Source: Hemicordylus capensis (Eukaryota > Chordata > Lepidosauria > Squamata > Cordylidae). Taken from it: a stretch of 64,000 bases of DNA. The stretch's first letter is position 1, and each line of letters opens with the position of its first letter. The notes under the pieces were generated by a model. That model ran no database searches and was not told where the DNA came from. It saw nothing but the letters and a program-made list of their open reading frames with translations. This document shows, in pieces, positions 11,401 through 23,221 of the stretch. The stretch is from NCBI RefSeq assembly GCF_027244095.1, contig NC_069657.1:441529563-441593562 (forward strand), written 5' to 3'. The position numbers and the translations under genes are program-made.

Positions 11401-14400
11401 TGGCAGTTTTGGTTTCAGGGTATCTTGGATAAGTCGCTGCAGCAACTCCTGTGCACCAAGTCTGCAAAAAGGTGTATTAATAGAGATTCATCCACATCCT
11501 CATCATCTGCCCCCTCTTCAAGATTAGCCCGAAAAAATATAGGCAGAAGACCTCATGTGGAAGAACAGCTTTCTATTCCTCCTAACCTTTTGCCACTGCC
11601 CCCAAGTAGACTTCTTTGGTATGGCTGAGTCCACTGCAGCAGCCCTTCAAAAATTACCAAAACCCCAAACTCTAGTATTGTGAAAAGGCTTTATAGTCAT
11701 AGGGTGGAGACACATCAACAAGCCTCTAATTTTTATATAACCAGTACGTTTACCTTACAAAAAACCAGTTCAATTAAAACATATCTTTTACAGAAAAAAA
11801 TACAAACTCAAAACAGTTACTTACAGAGCAGGTCGGGGGGAAATAAAAAGCTGGAAAACTGCAATCACTACCTGGCTCTATATTGGTCCCTGCTCAGAGT
11901 CCTCTGTACTTTCTTCCTTTAGTGTCTGGCTTGCTGGGCAGTCTCTCGTCCTGGTTACAGCACAGGTCTGGGGCTCAGTCCAGCCTGGCTCTTCCTTTTT
12001 TTCCAGTAATTTCAGCTAGGCTTCTCTCACAACTTATCTTCTGCAGATGGACCAGCTGCACTGCAGTTAGGTTCTTCTTGTAGACTGCACTCTTGGACTC
12101 CTCTGGACTCATTCTAGCAGACTTCTGAGCTCTCTTCTTTCTGCAACCTCCAGCTCTGACTCTCTCCAGCAGACTTGACTTAACTCTGACTTCCAGGACT
12201 CTCTTGACTTCCCTCTAAAAACTCTCTCCATATATACCATTTCTCTGGCCCAACAGTTCCTTAACCCAGCCAATCAGAACAGACAAAAATTCCCACCCTT
12301 GTAAAAAAAAAAAAAAAAATCTCTTTCCCTTCCAAAAATCAAGTGTCAAACTAGAGGAGAACAAGTGTGAACTTTTTACCCTGCACCTTTTCTGTGCATA
12401 GGGAGTTGCAAGCACAGAAATCCTATTTCCAATAAGGAAGTTTTAGGAATATAATATATAATTTATAATTCAAAGGCTATTTACAAAAAGAAGAGGTTTG
12501 GGGATATTAATACACAATACAATATAGGGGCTTATTTACAGAAACCCAAAAGGTCTAGGCCTCGTTCCTCCACACCTCGCAAAAATCCAAAAGGTTCAAA
12601 AAATCTAAAAAGCAGCACAAAGATAAGGGGGATCAGGACCCCCCATCTCATTCTTCTGCCACATATGACTCACCTGTCCTGCACCCTTGGGGGCCAGATC
12701 TAGGCACCTCCAACCCAGGTCCTATTGATAATATGGACAGCCTGGTAAAAATCACAGAACATCATGACAGAGGTAAACCCAGAGGAGAGTAAATGATCTG
12801 ATAACCAAAAGGTTGAGACATTTTCCAACTCATGCAGGTTAATCATTCCTGATGACTTTACTCATCTTTTCCATCAAGCCATACACACTCTGGGTCTTCA
12901 CCAGGCATCTCCACAGAAGCAACCTACCACATCTAGGGTAAATAAGGTTTTTCAGATGCCAAAACCACAAGAATTATTATTCCCTTTCCCAGACTGTTTC
13001 GCAGATACTGTCAAACAGGAATGGTAAACGCCAGCGGCTCAGGGAAAACCTACCCCCACTGGTTAATAGATTTTACAGCCTTACACAGCCTTCTTCGTAA
13101 ATGTTCCAGGTTCTCTCCACAGACACTCCAGTGGCGGCACTGCTATCGGGTACAATTCTTTCCTAGGATGGGGACAGCTTCGTTAGATCCAAACAAGAAG
13201 AAGACTGAGGCTAATTTAAAGAAAGATCATGAGGAGTCCTCTTTGTCTATTCGCTCCTCTACGGCAGCTTCTATAATGGCAAGAGCATCTCTGCACTGTA
13301 TGGATGAGTTACTACAAGCTCCTCCATCCAACCTTACACGTCAAAGGCAGACACCAAGATCCAAAAAGCCCAAGCGTTTACAGTAGGTGCTACTCTAGAC
13401 TCAGTCTGCTTTGCTTCCCACTCCACTGCTTCCATGGTGGTAGCATGACATGCATTATGGCTTAAACACTGGCAGGTAGATGCAGCCTCACATAACAAAC
13501 CTAGCTGTGGTGCCATATATGACATCCAAACGTTTTGGAGATGAGGTCCTCTAGGAAGTGACAAAAAGAAAGCACTCCCTTTCACCCCCTGCAGGAGCAC
13601 AGGCTGCCATGCAAACCATTCCAGTCCTTTCATCCCACATTTAGACTACAGACAGTAATGTTCCTTTTGGAACAAATTGTGCAACTTTAACAAGACTACC
13701 ACAGTGCCATGACAGCCCTTCAGGCCTCAATCAAAGCCTAGACTCTTCACGTTCAGACATGGGGGGCCACCTATCACACTTCTTCCATGCCCAGGAGTCC
13801 AACATTTTGGACAAATGGCTACACAACACAATCTTGCATGGTTACAAAATATATCCAAATGCCTGCCCCAATGATCAATTCCTACCAACACTCAGATCAC
13901 ATTCGCCTACCAAGGACACCAGCCTTCTGTAGACAATCCAATACTTGGTCTCAATTGCCGCCATAAAACCGGTACCATATTTCCAAAGGGGCAAGGGCAT
14001 TCACTCGATTTTGTTTATACTGCCCCAGAAAGACAGCTCCCTGCGAGGAGTCTTGGATTTAAAATTCCTAAACAAATTTTTTCAATGCTGGAAGTTACAT
14101 AGGAAGCTACCATATACCGAGTCCCTTGATCCATCTAGCTCAGTAGTGTCTACACAGACTGGCAGCAGCTTCTCCAAGGTTGCAGGCAGGAATCTTTCTC
14201 AGCCCTATCTTGGAGATGCCAGGGAGGGAACTTGGAACCTAGATGCTCTTCCCAGAGCAGCTCAATCCCCTATGGGGAATATCTTACAGTGCTCACACTT
14301 AGTCTCCCTTTCACATGCAACCAGGGCAGACCCTGCTTAGCTATGGGGACAAGTCATGCTTGCTACTACCATACCAACTCTCCTCAAAGCTCCTCATGGA

Positions 14401-17400
14401 GACCCTCCACTCCATAGGAGAGGCCCTACAAGACTCAGACCATGGTTTCTTGGCGAACAGAACAAAAAGCCATTTCACACCAGACAACCACATTCTCCAC
14501 GTAGGGGTGATAATAGACACCTGCCAAGATCACCTTATTCGTCCACCAGAGAGAGACTCTGGTTCCAGCAGAGAGAGACATTCTCTCTGTAGCACAATGT
14601 GGTCTTCCTGAACTCCTATGCTTTTTATAAACAGGTCTTGACAAGGGCCTTCAGGCCAACATGCTAAAACAGGCAGCAGTCCTGCCACCCTTGTTATCGG
14701 GCTGTTCTTAGTGAAGTTTGCATTCCCATCTGCATCTTAAGCACTTCCTGCATGGTGCCACACTCCCATCACCTCCAACAATGCATAGGTTCCCATCATG
14801 GGGACTTACATAAGATATTATGCGGATTCCATGCTTTTTCTTTTTAACCTGTCCATTCTGTTCCTCTCCTCTCCCTCAAGCTGGTCTTCCTCGTAGCTGT
14901 CATGTCCACTAGAAGCGTTTCCAAGATATGTGCGCTATCTGCAAATGACAACTTCTGCATCTTCACAGGACTCTGTCCATTTGATACCTGACCCTTCTTT
15001 CCTCCCCAAAGTGTCCTCCATATTTCACCAATCACAAGCTGTCATATTTCCCTCCTTCTGCCCCAAGTGAAAACATGCATTGGAAAAACAATGGCACAAA
15101 CTCAACATGCACTGTTGCCTCAAAGTCTACCTCTCTTGCACAGCGTTCTTCAGAGCCACAGATGCTCTGGTTTTCTCTTGTTTCCCGGCTTCTATGAAGC
15201 AAAAGGTGTCATCTTGAGAATAGCTAGATGGATCAAAGCATGCATAGTGCTCACCTATGAAGTGCAAAATCTACGTCGGCCTCACAAGATCACGGCATAT
15301 TCTACCAGGTCGGCAGCTACATCCAAAACTTATTCTATGAATGCTCCACTGGCCAAAATTTGAGCAGCCACATGATCGTTTCCTTCCATCTTCTCAGCAC
15401 TACAAATTTGATCTGCATCATCCATCCCAAGCAGCTTTTGGCAGATGAGTCCTACAGCAAGTTCTTTCATCCCAGTAGAGGCCACCGCCCGTCCCCGTCC
15501 CCACCTTGGGCAACTAGCTGAGGCATGTCCCACGTAAGATGTCCTCCTCCAACAGCATAGGAAGGAGCATTGGTTACTCACCAAGAAGGCTGCTTCTTGT
15601 TTCTGGATTTGAGGACATCTCGGCCCACCCGGCTGGGGCATTTGCCTCTACTGGTCTTCATTTTTTCTCTTCTTCTGTCTACTTTTCCTTTTCTCTGTAT
15701 CATGGACTTGGCTGATCAGAACTGGAGAGGGTTACCCTTCCCAATCTTATAAAGCTTTAGGCTCAATGAACATAAGTCCTGCCCTCTGGAGTACATGGGA
15801 AGGATAGCCAATGTGAGAGATGCTCAAATCCAGCAGCAAGAAGAAGCCTTGGTGAGTAGCCATAAGGGATGTGCACAAAACTGGTTTGGGTGGTTCGGTT
15901 TTGGTTTTGCTCGAACCCCCCCCCCCCCCCGGTTTGAATTCGAACCTCCAAAAGTGGGTGGGGTGGTAGCTGGCACCCATGGGTACCTGCCACCCAAACC
16001 CCAAAGCAATCAGACACTCATACCCCAGCTGCAGCTCGAACATGATGGCTTGTTTGGTTCGAATTCGAACCATCAAACCACCCCGGTTCGAATTTGAACC
16101 GGTTCAAGTTCAAACCGGTTCGCACATCCCTACTAGCCATTGCTCCTTTTTAGTACTGGATTTTATCCAAGTTTTTTGCTGCTTTATTTACACAAACAAT
16201 TGAAGTTGCATTGGTGCTAATGGAAAAAAGTAAAGGCATCTTTCCTGTTGTTTGTAGAAAACAAATATTCAAGAATACTACCTTGGAAACATGCTGCGAA
16301 AGAGCCCGCTACTAGATCCAGGTTTGTCACTTTTGTCTCCTGAGTGCTGATAATTGCAAAAGAAGTCAGGCAACAACTGTTCTCCTGATTGAAGGAAGGG
16401 GAAATAGCAATGGGGCAAGCTGGTTCTGATCTGAATAAATTCAACAAAATAAATTTTGCCGCGACTCTTGAGGTTTTTTTTGTTGTTGTTGTTTGGGAGG
16501 GGAAATAGGTGGTTGGGGCACCCACAAGCTCTACCAAAAGCTTCAACAGAGAACAGTTGCTTTTATTGTAGGAGATGGTGTCCTCTTGCGTTAACTGAAA
16601 ATGCCAAGCCTCATCACTGATGCCCTTTTCACACGTGCACCCGAAGTGTGTGGAATGTATCCATCACTGGGGGAGTGGGATTGTGCCTGCCCTATCCACC
16701 CCCAGCACAGTACCCCTCCAGTGATTGTTGCTGGTGTCTACCTTATGTTTCTTTTTAGATTGTGAGCCCTTTGGGGGCAGGGAGCCACCATCTTTATTCA
16801 TTTATTATTTCTCTATGTAAACCACTTTGGACATTTTTGTCCAAAGATGCTAGGCAGTGGACAACAATACCAATAACAAAAATAATAATAAAATAAAATA
16901 AAGGGCAGATGCCTGGTGAAACAGGTAGTTCCTTAAGAAGGTGCTTAAAAGCAGCTGTGGGGGGGCAGGAAGCTGAACTAATCGGGGGGGGAGTTTCAAA
17001 GAAGAGGAGCGGCCACAGAGAAGGTCCTCCTATGGACACAGGCACCAAGCCCTACACCAGGGCCTGGGACACTAAGCAGGGCCAGCTGAGAAGACCTCAC
17101 AGGACAGGATACAACCGGCCAAGAGAGGTAATCCCAGAGATATACAGGTGCTAAACCCATAAGGGTTTTGTAGGTGAGAACCAGCACTTTGAATTGGACC
17201 CAGAAGTGCACAGGCAACCAGTGCAGCGAGCATAGAAGAGGTGTGACACCATCAAATCTATGGCTACCCATGAGGAGGCAGGCCACTGCATTCTGGGCTA
17301 GCTGAAGCTTCTCAATTGTTTTCGAAGGCAGCCCTAGGTAGAGCGCATTACAGTAATGCAAGCGAGAAGTAACAAATGCATGAGTTACTGTTGCCAGGGC

Positions 17401-20400
17401 CTGCCAGTCAAGAAAAGGCAGTAACTGGCGAACCAGCAAAAGAGGTTCTCCAACTTGGCTCCTCAGCTGTAGTTGGACAACAGCCTCAGTGGCTAGTTAT
17501 AGTCCAACAAGAACTGCGGTCTCAAGTTGGAGACCCCCTGCATGTCATAATGATTTTAAGTTCAACTACATGAAGAGTGAGTGGTGTGTGTTGAGAGACT
17601 CTTGATTGCTGGAGACTTCTTTCTGCGCTACTGTAGATGCTTTTCTATCTTTATACTGGTGGCTCTTTATACTGGTTTGATGTGTAAACTTCTTGCAATG
17701 TTTTCCAGAACAAGAAGAGAAGGAAAATGAAAGAGAGAGCACAAAAGAGGCAAGTGAGAAGAGAATGATTTCACCCTAAAAATCCACCCCATAACCACTC
17801 TTCGTCACTCATGTCTGTTTCTAGACTTAAGCATCCCTTTTCTTCTTTGGCTGAACCTTAAAATAGGGTTGCCTTCTCTTCTTGCAGAGTATACAAGCTA
17901 ATACTTGTGGGGTGGTGGTAGTAGTAGTTTAATGTTTGCTAGTGGTGTGCAGTATTATTCAGGTCAATTTAAGTTTTTCTGTGAGATATCTTCCACTACA
18001 GCTGCAGAAGAGAAAATCCATGGAATGAGTAACAAATAAGTTGGGGCATTCTAGTAAAATGGGTATTTACTTAGATGTATGGGGGTCATACTTTTACTGA
18101 AACCAATATTTGCTGCTTTTTCCAATCTAGATTCCTACAAAAAACATAGAAGGGCAGATGACCCCATATTATCCTGTAGGAATGGGCAATGGCACACCTT
18201 GTAGCTTGAGACAAGACCTGCCCAGATCAAGTACCGTCATGTACGTCTGCCATCCTGAAGCCAAACACGAGATCCTCTCAGTGGCCGAAGTCACTACTTG
18301 TGAATATGAAGTGGTCATTTTGACCCCTCTGTTATGCAGCCATCCTAAATACAGGTAAGGAGTTCAAACCTCCACTCAGGTCCTAGGTGTAATCCAGACA
18401 AGGCTCCTAGCAGGATCTCTTAATGGCCAGCTGTACACAACACTTTCTAAAAGGTTCCCCCTCAGCAACTGCTCCTATAACACCCAAGCGACACATTACT
18501 CCTGGTACAGAGCTGTTGCTTTATCAAATTCTTCCCTGTAACCTGTAGGATCACTTAATCTTGTGACGTATTTACCTGGCACATTTCTCTCTCCCAATTT
18601 CACTCTGTGGATGCGGGTGGACAAAAAGTCCCATTGTGAAGATAACCTGGTAAGTGATCCTTCATGTCGTAGGAAGGTGGGGAAGAACTAGATGTGAGGT
18701 TGCTGTTCTCAATGGCAGCCATATGTTTTGGCGTAATCTATTTTCTCCTTGGAAGTTTGTCTGCAGGCAACACCTTTCTTGACCCTGTTTTGAACCAAAA
18801 CAATTGAACTGGAAGCACAGCAGTACTGTAGACATACATAGGAAGTGGCAGCAGATTACAGTAAAGAACAAACTTCAGAATCCCACAAATGTATTGTCCA
18901 CAATTAATAGTACAGGGGATCTTCGTTAGCAGCCCAGTAAGCAGCTACTCTGAGTCAAACCAAAACATTTACAAAAGATCATAAATAGTGTAGCTCCTTT
19001 GCTGCCTCTTTTGGAGCCAGTTTTTACATCAGTGTGTGCTGTCCACACGTTTAACCAGAACTGGTGACTCTTTAGTTGAAATTTCAATTGAACTCCTGTT
19101 GCCAGACCTCTGAGGTACACGCCTACAACTTATTTATTGCATGTAACATTGGAGTTTCCTCTATTCACATATGTCAGCCGGCATGTCTCTTTTTCCCCCT
19201 AATGGCACACCTCACATGAGCAGCAGGAAGAATGGCCCCTGTAGGTTCTGAAGAGACTGGAAGAAAGAGAGCTGGTGGGATATGTTGAGAAGGAAGGGCT
19301 ATCTCAGTCTGCTAGCCATTGTGGAGGCCTTTGTAGGCATGGGGCTCACTTTTCTTTGGAGCGGAAGGGGAGGCTGATTCTGCTCCAAGTTCTGTTAGTG
19401 ATTAATGCAGAAATTCAGTACCCTTACAGTGTGCCTCTATACACAAGGGCTCCCCCCTTTATAGCGATGATGAAGACATCTCTGTGTGCTCTTCTCCCTT
19501 GTGCATGCAAAACTGCCCTAGCACTGCTGCATTGTTCACCTGGAGCTCCACGTGCACATCCCAGCACCCTGAGAGCTTGAGAACTGGTTGTGTATTACAC
19601 CTAGAGAATTTTATATTAGGCAGTATTAAAATGCGAGAAATAAATAAATTGGAGAAAGTTCAGTGCGCTTCTTCTGTCCTGCTATAAGGACAAATAAGTT
19701 TTAACTTGCTTTAAGTTGCACCTCTGGGTTGTGGTTCAGAAGATGAGATGGATGCATGCTACCAAGGCTTTCCTACTTTCCACCCCAGAAAAGCCCCAAG
19801 AGGTTTTGCTTTGCATTTCCATAAATTGCAATGGGAATCTGGTGCACTTACAGTCTTCTGGATCTCTGGTGTCCAGCACATATAGTTAAGCACTCTTAAG
19901 CATGCATTGAATTGGCAGCAGCTGACTGAATGCCGTTGATTTCTGTGGAACGTGCAAATGTGTTTCAGATGGCAGCTTCCCAGGGTCATTTGAATCTAAA
20001 TGTCTTGACTAAGTTTTAGTACCAGTAATTTTGGGAAAGTAGCATTTCCCAAGTCTACTGTCCTCTCTTAATCACATGAAGGCTGTTTCTGAATGTGTTT
20101 TGCTGAGGAGATGCTGGTTCAGACAGTGCTAGAACCAGCTGGAAAAATGCAAATAACTGCTCTTGCAAAGCATAACGGAGGAAGTATTTATGGACGCTTC
20201 TTATGTGAAAAAGAATATATCCTATTTTTGTTGCATCCTGCCTACAGAAAAAGCTGCTGCAGTTGTCCATGAGAACTACTTCCAATGTCACATAGCTCAA
20301 ACCAGTAGACCCCATGTGTCAGTAGTTGAGTTTACCTCTTTAGTGAATAGATGGTTTTGCATGAGAACACTAGCAAGTGGGGCGCAGTGACAGAACACAG

Positions 20401-23178
20401 GATTGTACCTTCTTCTTGTGTAGATATTACCAGCTGACCTTGAAAAGCAGCTTGTGCAGAGGTAGTCTTAGAGAGATCATTATTCATGAGTGGGCACTGG
20501 AACATCTGTTGGCATTTCCACAGGTACTTCGAACCAGGGCTGATCGCCTTCGACATTCCTACATGTTTCTCAACTTGGTTTTACATTTGCATTTATGTCC
20601 CGCTCTTCCTCCAAGGAGCCCAGAGCGGTGTACAACATACTTAAGTTTCTCCTCACAACAACCCTGTGAAGTAGGTTAGGCTGAGAGAGAAGTGACTGGC
20701 CCAGAGTCAACCAGCAAGTATCATGGCTGAATGGGGACTTGAACTCGGGTCTCCCCGGTCCTAGTCCAGCACTCTTACCACTGCACCACGCTGGCTGGTG
20801 AAGAAAGACCTTGGCATTTTACATTTTTTTCACATGGAGAGCCAGCGTGGTGTAGTGGTTAGAGTGCTGGACTAGGACCGGGGAGACCCGAGTTCAAATC
20901 CCCATTCAGCCATGAAACTAGCTGGGTGACTCTGGGCCAGTCACTTCTCTCTCAGCCTAACCTACTTCACAGGGTTGTTGTGAGGAGAAACTTAAGTATG
21001 TTGTACACCGCTCTGGGCTCCTTGGAGGAAGAGCGGGATATAAATGTAAAACAATAATAATAATAATGACCATCAATCATGCTCTGCACCCCCGCAGTGA
21101 TGTCGATAGGCTATACCTCCCTCGCATCTCAGGTGGAAGATGAATGCTGCAAGTCCATCAAACAGTAGAGGAGGAGAAAAGAGGCCTTGAAGAATATATC
21201 AAGGACAGTGAAGAAGATGCACTTCAAATGGTCAATAATGCAAAACTATTCAACACCAATGAAAGAAAACAGGCCTACAAGAAAGAACAAGTCAAGAACC
21301 GAGCAGAAAAATGGAAAAATAAGCCACTGCATGGTCAAGATTTGCACAATATAAGTGGAAAATCAGACATCACCAAGACCTGGCAATGACTTAAGAATGG
21401 CAACTTGAAGAAAGAAACAGAGGGTTTAATACTGGCTGCACAAGAACGGACACTTAGAACAAATGCAATAAGAGCAAAAGTAGAAAAATCCACCACAAAC
21501 AGCAAATGCCGCCTTTGTAAAGAAGCAGTTGAAACTGGACCACCTAATCAGCTGTTGTAAAAGGATCGCACAGACTGACTACAAACAAAGGCATGACAAA
21601 GTAGCAGGGATGATACACTGGAACATCTGCAAAAAATACAAGCTACCTGTAGCCAAGAATTGGTGGGACCATCAAATTGAAAAAGTTGAAGAAAATGAAG
21701 ATGTAAAAATATTATGGGACTTCCGACTACAAACAGACAAACATCTGCCACACAATACACCAGATATAACTGTAGTCGAGAAGAAAGAAAAACAAGTCAA
21801 AATAATCGACATAGCAATACCAGGGGATAGCAGAATAGAAGAAAAAGAAATAGAAAAAAATCACTGAATACAAAGATCTACAAATTGAAATTGAAAGGCT
21901 GTGGCAGAAAAAGACCAAAATAATCCCAGTGGTCATTGGCACCCTGGGTGCAGTTCCAAAAGACCTTGAAGAGCACCTCAACACCATGGGGGTCACAGAA
22001 ATCACCATCAGCCAGTTACAAAAAGCAACTTTACTGGGAACAGCCTATATTCTGCGACGATATCTATAACAGCAGCAACAACATCGACAGTGAAATTCTG
22101 GCAGCCCAGGTCCTTGGGAAGGACTTGATGTCTGGATAAAACAAACCAGTCAATAACACCTGTCTGACTGTGTAAAATAATAATAATACACTTAGTACAT
22201 ATGGGAACCATATCTGTGTACATTAATGTTTTATGCAAGAGAATTATAAAACTGGAAACAAGCATTCACTAGCTGCTTGGTGAAATGGGACACTGATAAA
22301 ATACCTGCTGTATGTGTGAGGTCTGCTTCTTGTCTGAGCTAGTGTAGTGCCGTGTTGAAAAGTGTAAGTGGGGAAGTCTCCCAATTCCAATTTCATTCAA
22401 CCATGAGCTTGTGAGAGGAGGGCCTTGGGTGAGCCACGGGCTCTTAGCTTAAACCCCCCCCCCCCGCTGAAGAATGATAATAATGCCTGACTGCATGTGG
22501 AGGATAAAGCCTGACTCCTTGATACAAGGTTTACTGGCTTGGTTCAGATCTCACATCAAATGAAATGGCTTGGCATTGCATGAATGAGTGTTTCTTGTTG
22601 TTTGGACAGGTTCAGAGCTTCCCCGGTGAATGACATATTTTGCCAGTCACTGCCAGGATCCCCACTTAAGCCCCACAACTTGGAACAGCTGGAGCAGCAG
22701 CAAGAAATGTTGAAGGTGCCTTTTAGAAAGGCCAAGGAGGTAGGAGCACACCAGTGATGCCAGATGGGTAGAATCTAAACTGGGACCTATAAACCACTAT
22801 CATGACTGTTGGCTTTCTTTGTTGCTTTGATTCAGGGGTGTGCTGTGCAGTTTTGCAGCCTCTTGGCCTGCTTCCAGTTCACTCTTGATGATTGAAGCTT
22901 CTATTCTGCTAGGTAGTGTGATCATAATTTGCCAAGGGTTTTTTTGCAGCAGGGGTTGGGGGATAGCAGCCCACCTCCCTAAAGCACATTCTGCTCTGAT
23001 TAGTTAAATCTTACTCAAAACCAAAGTATTCTCTCTGCTGTAGTGTTAAATCAGCATAACAAAGCAAAGAAGATGGTGTTTCTTGCAACTACTGCACTTG
23101 TGAACAGTCACTCTGTTTACCTTGTATACATTGCATAGAACTATAGCAGGCTGTGCCTCTTGCATTTCATGTCGTTCG

Positions 23179-23221
<43 letters not shown>

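Larger units (their letters stand above)
10335..16155 (+). mobile_element. DIRS-like tyrosine-recombinase retroelement, fossil
   Basis: This decayed DIRS-like element fills nearly the whole of ERLEC1 intron 4, in the sense direction. Its ends carry inverted terminal repeats (about 10345-10450 and 15728-15828) that pair over roughly 100 bases. An internal complementary region at about 15523-15622 pairs with both ends, the DIRS hallmark. Parts recognised by similarity are a gag-like region (about 12560-13390), a reverse transcriptase and RNase H region (about 13740-14620) and the tyrosine recombinase end (about 15280-15480). It is broken many times and old. A SINE (14098-14398), a hAT MITE (15864-16132) and perhaps an LTR-like insert (about 11650-12540) lie inside it. 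Confidence 0.8.

Noticed and set aside
17750-17757. A GT donor at 17754-17755 for ERLEC1 exon 6
   Set aside because: It would add four bases and break the frame into exon 7. The GC donor at 17750 keeps the frame and fits the AG|GCAAGT consensus.
20377-20679. A short open frame before the SINE pair as an ERLEC1 alternative exon
   Set aside because: Its second half is SINE sequence and it has no ERLEC1 similarity or suitable splice phase.
23177-23219. CRISPR-like or regulatory tandem repeat
   Set aside because: It is a plain TG microsatellite in a vertebrate intron.
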